In this document: positions 9,040 through 16,228 of the stretch, one piece after another
How the letters are laid out: every line of letters starts with the position of its first letter
Numbering within the stretch: the first letter of the stretch is position 1
Origin: Streptomyces sp. WZ.A104
GTDB taxonomy: Bacteria; Actinomycetota; Actinomycetes; Streptomycetales; Streptomycetaceae
NCBI RefSeq assembly: GCF_002382885.1
Contig: NZ_NWVL01000036.1
Span: 1 to 64,000, forward strand
Length of the DNA stretch: 64,000 nt
Reading direction: 5' to 3'
Position numbers and translations under genes: made by a program
Notes under the pieces: model-generated
What the model saw: only the letters and a program-made list of their open reading frames with translations
Database searches by the model: none
What the model was told of the DNA's origin: nothing

Positions 9040-9361
9040 CCGTCCCGCGCCGACCGGCGAGGCGGGTCCGTTCGCTCAACGGACGCTCAGATCCGGGTAA
9101 TGATCCCCCCAAGTCATAAGCGTTGTTCGTGGCGGATGAGGTTTCTTGTCCGCTTTTATCTGTGGAGTGCGCCACAGAATGTCCCAGGGTGTCCTGTGGC
9201 GGCCGTGATAGATCTTCACGACCGCCCGGCGACGCCACCCCTGTCTCCGGGGGCGCTAATGCCGGCCGAACGCCGGCGGCACTCCATCCATATCCGGGGG
9301 GATCAGGACCTGGTCCGCAGCCTGCACGGCGCGGATCGGCGTGGAGAAAGGCGCACCACAC
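9040..9361 (+). promoter_or_regulatory. structured leader region of the amino-acid permease
   Basis: This 322-bp stretch has no gene. It contains several small hairpins in series: CTGTGG/CCACAG around a 6-nt spacer (9160-9177), CCCC/GGGG near 9237-9254, and GCCGGC-cgaac-GCCGGC at 9261-9277. The permease ribosome binding site GGAGAAAGG is at 9343-9351. The CTGTGG palindrome may be an operator, and the later hairpins may form a leader RNA. I cannot match it to a known riboswitch. Confidence 0.4.
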
Positions 9362-10807
9362 ATGACATCGGCGCAGGTCGACGAGGGACAGGTCGACAAG
9401 GGTCGGCCCGGCGGTGACGCCGGGGACGCCGGGACCGGTGGCGAGGGATACCAGCGGGGTCTGGGAGCTCGTCAGATTCAGATGATCGCCATCGGCGGGG
9501 CGATCGGCACCGGACTCTTCCTCGGTGCGGGCAAGGCCATCGACCGGGCCGGGCCCAGCCTCATCCTGGCCTATGTCCTCGCCGGGCTCGTCATCTTCTT
9601 CATCATGCGGGCACTGGGCGAACTCCTCATGTACCGCCCGGTGTCCGGTTCCTTCTCCGAGTACGCCCGGGAATTCCTCGGCCCGTTCTTCGGATTCGTG
9701 ACCGGCTGGACCTACTGGCTCTTCTGGGTCGTCACCGGAATCACCGAAGTCACCGCCGCGGCCACCTATATGACGTACTGGTGGAACATTCCCCAGTGGC
9801 TGTCCGCCCTGGTCTTCACCGTCATTCTGTACGGCGCCAACCTGATCTCCGTGAAGCTCTTCGGTGAGCTGGAGTTCTGGTTCTCCATGGTCAAGGTCAC
9901 CGCGATCGTCGGCATGATCCTCATCTGCGCCGGCGTCCTGACGGTCGGTTTCTCGGACGCGGGTGACACCGCGACCGTGGCCAACCTCTGGAACGACGGC
10001 GGATTCTTCCCCAACGGCATCGGCGGCATGCTGATGACGCTCCAGATCGTCATGTTCGCCTTCCTCGCCGTCGAGCTCGTCGGCGTCACCGCCGGGGAGT
10101 CCAAGGACCCCGAGACCGTGCTGCCCAAGGCCATCAACACCGTGCCGTGGCGCATCGCCGTCTTCTACGTCGGCGCCCTCATCATGATCCTGTCGGTCGT
10201 GCCGTGGTCCACCTTCAAGCCCGGTGTCTCGCCGTTCGTGAAGGCCTTCGAGGAGATGGGGCTCGGCATCGGCGCCGCCATCGTCAACTTCGTCGTCCTC
10301 ACCGCGGCGCTCTCCTCCTGCAACTCCGGCATGTACTCCACCGGCCGCATGCTCCGCGACCTCGCCCTCAACGGCCAGGGCCCCCGGGCCTTCACCAGGC
10401 TGACGAGGAACGGCCTGCCGCTCGTGGGCACCACGTTCTCCGCCGCCCTGATGCTCGTCGGCGTGTGGATCAACTACCAGTGGCCCGGCGAGGCGTTCAA
10501 CTACGTCGTCTCCTTCGCCACCATCTCCGGTATGTGGGCCTGGATCATGATCCTGCTCAGCCAGATCCGCTACCGCCGCATGGCCGACGCGGGCATGCTG
10601 CCGCAGTCCTCGTTCAAGGCCCCCGGAGCCCCGTACAGCAGCTGGTTCGCGCTCTGCTTCATCGGGTTCGTCATCGTGATGATGGCCGTCGACAAGGACG
10701 CCAGGATCTCGCTCTACTGCGCACCGCTGTGGGCCCTCGTCCTCTTCGTCTCCTACCGGATGCTCCAGGCGCGCAACCCGGAGAACGCCTCCTTCGCCAA
10801 GCGCTGA
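9362..10807 (+). CDS. amino-acid permease (APC superfamily, AAT-type)
   Basis: This encodes 481 residues from ATG 9362, with AAAGG 10 nt upstream. It is a proton-coupled amino-acid importer with about 12 membrane helices. The family signature at the first helix is clear (QIQMIAIGGAIGTGLFLGAG), followed by GPSLILAYVLAG, ALGELLMYRPVSGSFSEYA and FGELEFWFSMVKV. This fits the AnsP/GabP/CycA/proline-permease group, and the exact substrate cannot be read from sequence. The N-terminal 35 residues are hydrophilic and Gly-rich. It stands alone, with a structured leader before it and a terminator after it. Confidence 0.92.
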   Translation: MTSAQVDEGQVDKGRPGGDAGDAGTGGEGYQRGLGARQIQMIAIGGAIGTGLFLGAGKAIDRAGPSLILAYVLAGLVIFFIMRALGELLMYRPVSGSFSEYAREFLGPFFGFVTGWTYWLFWVVTGITEVTAAATYMTYWWNIPQWLSALVFTVILYGANLISVKLFGELEFWFSMVKVTAIVGMILICAGVLTVGFSDAGDTATVANLWNDGGFFPNGIGGMLMTLQIVMFAFLAVELVGVTAGESKDPETVLPKAINTVPWRIAVFYVGALIMILSVVPWSTFKPGVSPFVKAFEEMGLGIGAAIVNFVVLTAALSSCNSGMYSTGRMLRDLALNGQGPRAFTRLTRNGLPLVGTTFSAALMLVGVWINYQWPGEAFNYVVSFATISGMWAWIMILLSQIRYRRMADAGMLPQSSFKAPGAPYSSWFALCFIGFVIVMMAVDKDARISLYCAPLWALVLFVSYRMLQARNPENASFAKR

Positions 10808-10816
10808 CCCGAGGGC

Positions 10817-10838
10817 GGACCCGGCGGCCACCGGGTCC
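10817..10838 (+). terminator. hairpin after the amino-acid permease
   Basis: A perfect 8-bp stem (GGACCCGG at 10817-10824, CCGGGTCC at 10831-10838) with a 6-nt loop starts 10 bp after the permease stop. There is no U-tract, as is usual in this high-GC genome. Confidence 0.7.
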
Positions 10839-10954
10839 ACGACCACCCTCCTCCCGGACGCCGTCGTCCGCCCCCACGACCGACGGTGTCCAGCATGCGG
10901 GCCCCTGCGTACCACCCTCCGGTACGCGGGGGCCCGCCGTCCTATCCTGGCGCC

Positions 10955-11377
10955 ATGCTGACCATCACCCAGACGCTCTACGACCAGATCGTCGCCCACT
11001 CCCGTGCCGACCACCCCGACGAGGCGTGCGGAGTCGTCGCGGGCCCGGCCGGGACGGACCGCCCCGAGCGCTTCGTCCCGATGCTCAACGCCGCCCGCTC
11101 GCCCACGTTCTACGAGTTCGACTCCGGCGACCTCCTCAAGCTCTACCGCGAGATGGACGACCGCGACGAGGAGCCCGTGATCGTCTACCACTCGCACACG
11201 GCGACCGAGGCCTACCCCTCCCGCACCGATGTGACGTACGCCAACGAGCCCGGCGCGCACTACGTCCTGGTCTCCACCGCCGACACCGACGGCGCGGGCC
11301 CCTTCCAGTTCCGCTCGTACCGCATCGTGGACGGCGAGATCACCGAGGAGGACGTGCAGGTCGTCGAGGCGTACTGA
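10955..11377 (+). CDS. mec: Mec-type JAMM metalloprotease ([CysO]-cysteine peptidase)
   Basis: This encodes 140 residues from ATG 10955; a TATCCT box at 10943-10948 leaves 6 nt to the ATG, so the mRNA may be leaderless. The JAMM zinc site is complete: Glu23 (DEACG), then His79-Ser-His81, Ser89 and Asp92 in YHSHTATEAYPSRTD. In Mycobacterium tuberculosis, Mec+ releases cysteine from the CysO-cysteine thiocarboxylate adduct made by CysM. Here cysO and cysM are present but 3.5 kb away, separated by a cobalamin riboswitch and ABC transporter. It may also trim the C-terminus of CysO, whose Gly-Gly is followed by two extra residues. Confidence 0.88.
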   Translation: MLTITQTLYDQIVAHSRADHPDEACGVVAGPAGTDRPERFVPMLNAARSPTFYEFDSGDLLKLYREMDDRDEEPVIVYHSHTATEAYPSRTDVTYANEPGAHYVLVSTADTDGAGPFQFRSYRIVDGEITEEDVQVVEAY

Positions 11378-11399
11378 ACCCCGGGCAGATCGCAGGGCC

Positions 11400-11600
11400 G
11401 TCGCACGGGTCTGGCACACTGCACCCCAGACCCGACCACAAAGGCAGCAGGAACCAGGAAGCCGGTGCGATTCCGGCACGGTCCCGCCACTGTGACCGGG
11501 CCCCCTCCCACGCGGACGACTCCCCAGCGGACGACTTCGCACCGGAGGGCGGCCCGGAAGCCAGGAACTGGCCCGCCGCCTTCCCGCATCGACCAGGGGA
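11400..11600 (+). ncRNA. cobalamin (B12) riboswitch
   Basis: The conserved core is readable: GGAAGCCGGTGCGATTCCGG, then CGGTCCCGCCACTGTGAC at about 11479-11496, and the B12 box AGCCAGGAACTGGCCC at about 11559-11574. It lies directly upstream of the lipoprotein gene of the ABC importer. A short hairpin-prone segment (AGGGGACGCGGAAATCCCCC) lies just before the ribosome binding site, so cobalamin binding probably occludes translation. The boundaries are approximate. Confidence 0.92.
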
Positions 11601-11628
11601 CGCGGAAATCCCCCGGAGAGGCCCTGCC

Positions 11629-12624
11629 ATGTCCCGGCGCACCCCCGCGCTCATAGCCGCCGCCGTGCTGCTCCCGCTCGCCCTCACCGCCTGCTCCTCC
11701 TCGGACGGCGACAACGCCACCGGGGACAAGGCCTCGGAGAAGAGCGACGGCTTCCCGTACACCGTCACCAACTGCGGTGTCACCACCACCTTCAAGGCCC
11801 CGCCGAAGCGCGTGGTCACCATGAACCAGCACGTCACCGAGATCATGCTGGAACTGGGCCTGGCCAAGTCCCTCGTCGGCACCGCCTACCTCGACGACAA
11901 GGTCCTGCCGAAGTACGAGAAGGACTACGCCTCCGTACCGGTCCTCGCCAAGAAGTACCCCTCCTACGAGCAGGTCCTCGCAGCCAACCCCGACTTCGTC
12001 TACGGCGGCTACGGCAGCGCCTTCACCGCGGGCGACGGCCGCGGCCGCGAGGCGTTCAAGAAGTCCGGCATCGAGACCCGGCTCAACACCGAGAGCTGCG
12101 CCGAGGCCGACACTCCGATGGAGACCCTCTACGAGGAGGTCCGCGAGGTCGGCCGCACTTTCGGCGTCCCCGACCGCGCCGAGGCCTGGGTCAAGCAGGC
12201 CAAGGCCTACAACGCGGCCACCGCCGAGAAGCTCAAGGACGTCAAGCCGCTCCCCGTCTTCGTCTACGACAGCGGCGACAAGACCGCGTTCACCGCGGGC
12301 GGCAAGGGCATCGGCAACGAGCTGATCAAGCGGGCAGGCGGCACCAACGTCTTCGCCGACCTGGACAAGCCCTTCGGGGACGCCTCCTGGGAGAACGTCG
12401 TCGCCCGCAAGCCCGAGGTCATCGTGATCTACAACTACGGCTCCACCACCGTCGAGCAGAAGATGAAGCGCCTCCTCACCGACCCGGCCCTCGCCGACGT
12501 CCCCGCCGTCAAGAACAAGCGCTTCGCGGTCATGCCGCTCTCCGACGCGGTCCTCGGCGTCCGCGTCCCCGCCGCCGTCGAGAAGCTCGCGGCCCAGCTC
12601 CACCCGGCGGCCACCACCTCGTGA
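11629..12624 (+). CDS. btuF: ABC transporter substrate-binding lipoprotein, cobalamin/cobamide type
   Basis: This encodes 331 residues from ATG 11629, with GGAGAG 9 nt upstream. A lipoprotein signal ends LALTAC with Cys22 as the lipidated residue. The mature protein is a class III periplasmic-binding-type fold: KRVVTMNQHVTEIMLELGL opens the first lobe, a helical backbone lies near RAEAWVKQAKAYN, and PEVIVIYNYGS lies in the second lobe. The fold is shared by B12, siderophore and haem binding proteins; the upstream cobalamin riboswitch makes cobalamin or a corrinoid the best ligand. It is the first gene of a btuFCD-type operon. Confidence 0.85.
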   Translation: MSRRTPALIAAAVLLPLALTACSSSDGDNATGDKASEKSDGFPYTVTNCGVTTTFKAPPKRVVTMNQHVTEIMLELGLAKSLVGTAYLDDKVLPKYEKDYASVPVLAKKYPSYEQVLAANPDFVYGGYGSAFTAGDGRGREAFKKSGIETRLNTESCAEADTPMETLYEEVREVGRTFGVPDRAEAWVKQAKAYNAATAEKLKDVKPLPVFVYDSGDKTAFTAGGKGIGNELIKRAGGTNVFADLDKPFGDASWENVVARKPEVIVIYNYGSTTVEQKMKRLLTDPALADVPAVKNKRFAVMPLSDAVLGVRVPAAVEKLAAQLHPAATTS

Positions 12625-13661
12625 CCTGCCGCACCCCCGCACCGCGGCGGCTGCTGCGCTACACCCTGGTGCTCGGCGTACTCGCCGTGCTCCTGGCCGT
12701 CGCCGTGCTCGCCGCCCTCGCCCTCGGCTCCGTCCGCATCCCGCCCGGCCAGGTGCTCGACATCCTGACCGGGCGGGCGGAGGCGAGCCCGTTCCGCACG
12801 ATCGTCCTGGACGTGCGGCTGCCCCGGGTCCTGCTCGGTATCGTCGTCGGCGCCGGACTCGCCGTCATCGGCACCGTCCTCCAGGCCCTCGTACGCAACC
12901 AGCTGGCCGACCCGTTCCTCCTCGGCGTCTCCTCCGGGGCCTCCACCGGCGCGGTCCTGGTGATCGTCCTCGGTATCGGCGCCGCCCTCGCCACCACCGT
13001 CACGATCCCCGCCGCCGCGTTCGCCGGCGCGCTGCTCTCGCTGCTGCTCGTCTACACCCTGGCGCGCGGCGGGGGCGGCCTCACCACCAACCGGCTCGTC
13101 CTCGCCGGGGTCGCCGTCTCCTACATCCTGTCCGCCCTGACCAGCCTGATCCTGGTCACCTCCGCCCGCGCCGACCACCTCCAAGAGGTCCTCTACTGGA
13201 CCCTCGGCGGACTCGGCGCGGCCCGCTGGGACATGCTCGCGCTCCCCACGGTCACCCTGGTCATCGGCACCGCCGTGCTCCTCACCCTGGCCCGCCCGCT
13301 CGACCTGCTCCTGGTGGGGGAGGAGGGCGCGACCGTGCTCGGCCTGGACACCGCCCGCTTCCGGGCCGCCGTCTTCGTCCTCGCCTCCCTCATGACCGGG
13401 GTGCTGGTCGCGTACAGCGGGGCGATCGGCTTCGTGGGCCTGATGGTCCCGCACATGGCCCGGATGGCGGTGGGCGCCTCGCACCGCGCGCTGCTCCCGG
13501 TGGCCGCGCTCGGCGGGGCGGTGTTCCTGGTCCTGGCGGACCTGGCCGCCCGGACGCTCGCGGCCCCGCAGGACATCCCGGTCGGCGTGCTCACGGCCCT
13601 CACGGGCGGCCCGTTCTTCCTGTGGATGCTGCGGCGCAGACCCGAGGGAGCGCCCGCATGA
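12621..13661 (+). CDS. btuC: ABC transporter permease, FecCD/BtuC family
   Basis: This encodes 346 residues from GTG 12621, overlapping the previous stop by 4 nt (GTGA), which implies translational coupling. About ten membrane helices are visible. The family landmarks are VLDVRLPRVLLGIVVGAGLAVIG, LLGVSSGASTGAVLV, and the cytoplasmic coupling region AYSGAIGFVGLMVPHMAR. It is the translocation pore for the ligand bound by the preceding lipoprotein. Its stop codon lies inside the first copy of an 18-bp repeat. Confidence 0.9.
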   Translation: MTCRTPAPRRLLRYTLVLGVLAVLLAVAVLAALALGSVRIPPGQVLDILTGRAEASPFRTIVLDVRLPRVLLGIVVGAGLAVIGTVLQALVRNQLADPFLLGVSSGASTGAVLVIVLGIGAALATTVTIPAAAFAGALLSLLLVYTLARGGGGLTTNRLVLAGVAVSYILSALTSLILVTSARADHLQEVLYWTLGGLGAARWDMLALPTVTLVIGTAVLLTLARPLDLLLVGEEGATVLGLDTARFRAAVFVLASLMTGVLVAYSGAIGFVGLMVPHMARMAVGASHRALLPVAALGGAVFLVLADLAARTLAAPQDIPVGVLTALTGGPFFLWMLRRRPEGAPA

Positions 13662-13720
13662 GCTCTTCCCGCCGGGAGTGCCCGCATGAGCCCCTTTCCA
13701 CTGGGAGTGCCCGCATGAGC
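13646..13720 (+). repeat. three direct copies of an 18-bp element at the end of btuC
   Basis: GGGAG(C/T)GCCCGCATGAGC occurs at 13646-13663, 13674-13691 and 13703-13720 (periods 28 and 29 bp). The first copy contains the permease stop codon. Each copy carries an ATG, but none opens a useful frame into the ATPase gene. Confidence 0.9.
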
Positions 13721-13767
13721 CCCTGCCCCCGTTTCTCCTTCGCCCGTCCCTTCGCCGGAGCCCGCCC

Positions 13768-14565
13768 GTGACCACCCTGCGCACCGAGCGCCTCTCGTAC
13801 GGGACCGGCGAAGGCCGCCACCTCGTCGACGCCGTCGACCTCACCGCCGCCGACGGCGAGACCGTCGGCCTCGTCGGCCCCAACGGCAGCGGCAAGACCA
13901 CCCTCCTGCGCTGCGTCTACGGCACCCTGCGCCCCACCCACGGCAGGGTCCTCCTGGACGGCGACGACCTCGCCGCCCTCCCCGTGAAGGCCCGCGCCCG
14001 GCGCATCGCCACCGTCCCGCAGGAGAGCCACGCGGGCTTCGAGCTCACCGTCGGCCAGGTCGTCGCGATGGGCCGCGCCCCGCACAGGCGGTTCTGGGAG
14101 GCGGACACCGCCGCCGACACCGCCCTGGTCACCGAGGCCCTCGCCCGGGTGGGGATCGCCGCGCTCGAATCCCGAACGTTCGCCTCCCTCTCCGGCGGCG
14201 AACGCCAGCGCGCCCTGGTCGCCCGCGCCCTGGTCCAGCAGCCCTCCCTCGTCGTCCTGGACGAGCCGACCAACCACCTGGACATCCGCTACCAGCTGGA
14301 GATCCTCTCCCTGGTCCGCGAGCTCGGCACCACCAACCTCCTGGCCCTGCACGACCTCAACCTCGCCGCGTACTACTGCGACCGCATCTACGTACTCAAG
14401 GACGGCCGCGTCGTCGCCTCCGGCACCCCCGAGGAGGTCCTCACGACGGAGCTGCTGGGCGAGGTGTACGGCGTCGCCGCCGAGGTCAGCACCCACCCGA
14501 AGACGGGCGCACCCACGGTCGTCTACCTCCCGCAGGACCACACCAGCCGGCGTGAGTCCGCATAA
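13768..14565 (+). CDS. btuD: ABC transporter ATP-binding protein, cobalamin/iron-chelate type
   Basis: This encodes 265 residues from GTG 13768, with GGAG 8 nt upstream. Walker A is GPNGSGKTT (near residue 38), the ABC signature is SLSGGERQRALVARAL, Walker B is LVVLDEPTNHLD and the switch His is in LALHDLNLAAYYCDRIYVL. The arrangement is typical of the FepC/BtuD/HmuV subfamily, which pairs with FecCD permeases. A 106-bp gap filled by direct repeats separates it from the permease. Confidence 0.92.
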   Translation: MTTLRTERLSYGTGEGRHLVDAVDLTAADGETVGLVGPNGSGKTTLLRCVYGTLRPTHGRVLLDGDDLAALPVKARARRIATVPQESHAGFELTVGQVVAMGRAPHRRFWEADTAADTALVTEALARVGIAALESRTFASLSGGERQRALVARALVQQPSLVVLDEPTNHLDIRYQLEILSLVRELGTTNLLALHDLNLAAYYCDRIYVLKDGRVVASGTPEEVLTTELLGEVYGVAAEVSTHPKTGAPTVVYLPQDHTSRRESA

Positions 14566-14622
14566 TGGTCGCTCACCATCCACCATGTGAGATCACACTC
14601 GGGTTTCCGGACCGGGAATCGA

Positions 14623-14628
14623 TACGAT
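14623..14628 (+). promoter_or_regulatory. -10 box of the cysO leader transcript
   Basis: TACGAT lies 6 nt before the ATG of the leader peptide, placing transcription start at or next to that ATG. No clear -35 is seen. Confidence 0.6.
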
Positions 14629-14634
14629 GCCCGC

Positions 14635-14763
14635 ATGGTTCCCCATGACGTGAGCAACAGGACGCCGGGCACGCTGCTCGTCGCGCGGCTGCACGTCGAC
14701 CTGTGCAGGCTCGCCAGCGCGATCTGTCCCGCCCGAAGCCTGCCCGTGAGCCGCCCGGCCTGA
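14635..14763 (+). CDS. putative cysteine-responsive leader peptide upstream of cysO
   Basis: This 42-residue ORF runs from ATG 14635 to TGA 14763. It carries the RLHVDLCRLASAIC core (residues 18-31), matching the HVDL-R-AS--C pattern of leader peptides found upstream of sulfur-metabolism genes in Streptomyces. Two Cys codons (24 and 31) sit in that core. It has no ribosome binding site but a -10 box 6 nt upstream, so it is probably read from a leaderless mRNA. A hairpin follows the stop, then cysO. The likely role is to sense charged tRNA-Cys by ribosome stalling and so control cysO-cysM. Confidence 0.75.
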   Translation: MVPHDVSNRTPGTLLVARLHVDLCRLASAICPARSLPVSRPA

Positions 14764-14773
14764 GCCGCGGTCC

Positions 14774-14822
14774 GCGCGCCCACCCACGTACCACCCCCCT
14801 GCGCGGGGGCATAAACGCGCGC
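14774..14822 (+). promoter_or_regulatory. attenuator-like hairpin between leader peptide and cysO
   Basis: An outer GCGCGC pair (14774-14779 with 14817-14822) encloses a CCCCC/GGGGG stem (14795-14799, 14805-14809) with the loop TGCGC. It lies between the leader-peptide stop and cysO, where an attenuation structure is expected. Alternative pairings are possible. Confidence 0.5.
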
Positions 14823-14860
14823 CCCACGCCACCTCTCCGCTTTCGACAGGAGCCCACGCC

Positions 14861-15148
14861 ATGGCCATCGAGGTCCGCATTCCGACCATCCTCCGCACCT
14901 ACACCGACGGCGCGAAGGCCGTCGAAGGCAACGGGGACACCCTCGCCGACCTCTTCGCCGACCTGGAGAGCCGCCACACCGGCATCCGTGAGCGACTCGT
15001 CGACGGTGCGAACGGCGAACAGCTCCGCCGCTTCGTGAACGTCTACCTCAACGACGAGGACGTCCGCTTCCTGGACGGCATCTCCACCAAGCTCAGCGAC
15101 GGCGACAACGTCACGATCCTCCCGGCCGTCGCCGGCGGCATGCGCTGA
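14861..15148 (+). CDS. cysO: ubiquitin-like sulfur carrier protein CysO (MoaD/ThiS family)
   Basis: This encodes 95 residues from ATG 14861, with ACAGGAG upstream. Beta-grasp features include IEVRIPTILRTYTDG, RFVNVYLNDEDVRFL and the C-terminal DGDNVTILPAVAGG. As a thiocarboxylate it donates sulfur to O-phosphoserine through CysM, giving CysO-cysteine for Mec to cleave. The Gly92-Gly93 pair is not terminal: Met94-Arg95 follow, so the protein probably needs C-terminal processing before activation. Its stop overlaps the cysM start (TGATG), so the two are translationally coupled. Confidence 0.92.
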   Translation: MAIEVRIPTILRTYTDGAKAVEGNGDTLADLFADLESRHTGIRERLVDGANGEQLRRFVNVYLNDEDVRFLDGISTKLSDGDNVTILPAVAGGMR

Positions 15149-16098
15149 TGCGGTACGACTCCCCGCTGGCGGCCGTGGGGAACACCCCCCTCGTCCGCCT
15201 CCCGCGGCTGTCCCCGTCCGAGGACGTCCGCATCTGGGCCAAGCTGGAGGACCGCAACCCCACCGGCTCGATCAAGGACCGCCCGGCGCTCCACATGGTC
15301 GAACAGGCCGAGAGGGACGGCCGGCTGACGCCCGGCTGCACCATCCTGGAGCCCACCAGCGGCAACACCGGCATCTCGCTCGCCATGGCGGCCAAGCTCA
15401 AGGGCTACCGCATCGTGTGCGTCATGCCGGAGAACACCTCGCAGGAGCGGCGCGACCTGCTCGCCATGTGGGGCGCCGAGATCATCTCCTCCCCGGCCGC
15501 GGGCGGCTCCAACACCGCCGTGCGCGTCGCGAAGGAACTCAGCGCCGAGCACCCGGACTGGGTGATGCTCTACCAGTACGGCAACCCGGACAACGCGGGC
15601 GCCCACTACGCCACCACCGGCCCGGAGATCCTCACCGACCTCCCGTCCATCACCCACTTCGTCGCGGGCCTCGGCACCACCGGCACTCTCATGGGCGTCG
15701 GCCGCTACCTCCGCGAGAACCGCCCCGGTATCCGGATCGTCGCCGCCGAACCGCGCTACGACGACCTGGTCTACGGTCTCCGCAACCTCGACGAGGGCTT
15801 CGTCCCCGAGCTCTACGACGCCTCGGTCCTCACCACCCGCTTCTCCGTGGGCTCCGCCGACGCGGTCACCCGCACCCGCGAACTCCTCCAGCAGGAGGGC
15901 ATCTTCGCGGGCGTCTCCACCGGAGCCGCACTCCACGCGGCGATCGGCGTGGGCAAGAAGGCGGTCAAGGCGGGGGAGAGCGCCGACATCGCCTTCGTCG
16001 TGGCGGACGGCGGCTGGAAGTACCTGTCGACGGGCGTCTACACGGCCGAGACGACGGAAGCGGCGATCGAAACGCTCCAGGGCCAGCTCTGGGCGTAG
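15148..16098 (+). CDS. cysM: cysteine synthase CysM (CysO-dependent, PLP enzyme)
   Basis: This encodes 316 residues from ATG 15148. It is a fold type II PLP enzyme: the Schiff-base Lys is in NPTGSIKDRPA (near residue 43), the substrate loop is EPTSGNTGISLAMAAKLKGY, the phosphate-binding loop is GLGTTGTLMGVGRYL, and a Ser-containing GVSTGAALHAA lies near the C-terminus. Coupling to a sulfur carrier protein marks it as the CysM type that accepts CysO-thiocarboxylate and O-phosphoserine rather than sulfide and O-acetylserine. The leader peptide upstream of cysO probably controls both genes. Confidence 0.94.
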   Translation: MRYDSPLAAVGNTPLVRLPRLSPSEDVRIWAKLEDRNPTGSIKDRPALHMVEQAERDGRLTPGCTILEPTSGNTGISLAMAAKLKGYRIVCVMPENTSQERRDLLAMWGAEIISSPAAGGSNTAVRVAKELSAEHPDWVMLYQYGNPDNAGAHYATTGPEILTDLPSITHFVAGLGTTGTLMGVGRYLRENRPGIRIVAAEPRYDDLVYGLRNLDEGFVPELYDASVLTTRFSVGSADAVTRTRELLQQEGIFAGVSTGAALHAAIGVGKKAVKAGESADIAFVVADGGWKYLSTGVYTAETTEAAIETLQGQLWA

Positions 16099-16107
16099 GC
16101 CGCAGGT

Positions 16108-16195
16108 CAAGCCCGTCCGGCGTTCGAGGACGTCCTTCCAGGCCGTCCGGCGTTCGAGGGCGCCTTTCAGCCTCTCCGGCGCTTGAGGAGCGGGG
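16108..16195. repeat. three copies of a dispersed Streptomyces intergenic repeat
   Basis: The pattern CC(G/T)(T/C)CCGGCG(T/C)T(T/C)GAGG occurs at 16108-16132, 16140-16162 and 16168-16195, just after cysM. Similar CCGTCCGGCG-TTGAGGACG elements are, from general knowledge, scattered through Streptomyces intergenic regions. Function is unknown. Confidence 0.7.
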
Positions 16196-16228
16196 TCCTG
16201 GGCAGAGCACCGAAAAGGGCCCCGCCCC

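Noticed and set aside
8882..11542. An 886-codon minus-strand frame across DUF2017, permease and mec
   Set aside because: It crosses three convincing plus-strand genes, is low-complexity and lacks any recognisable domain.
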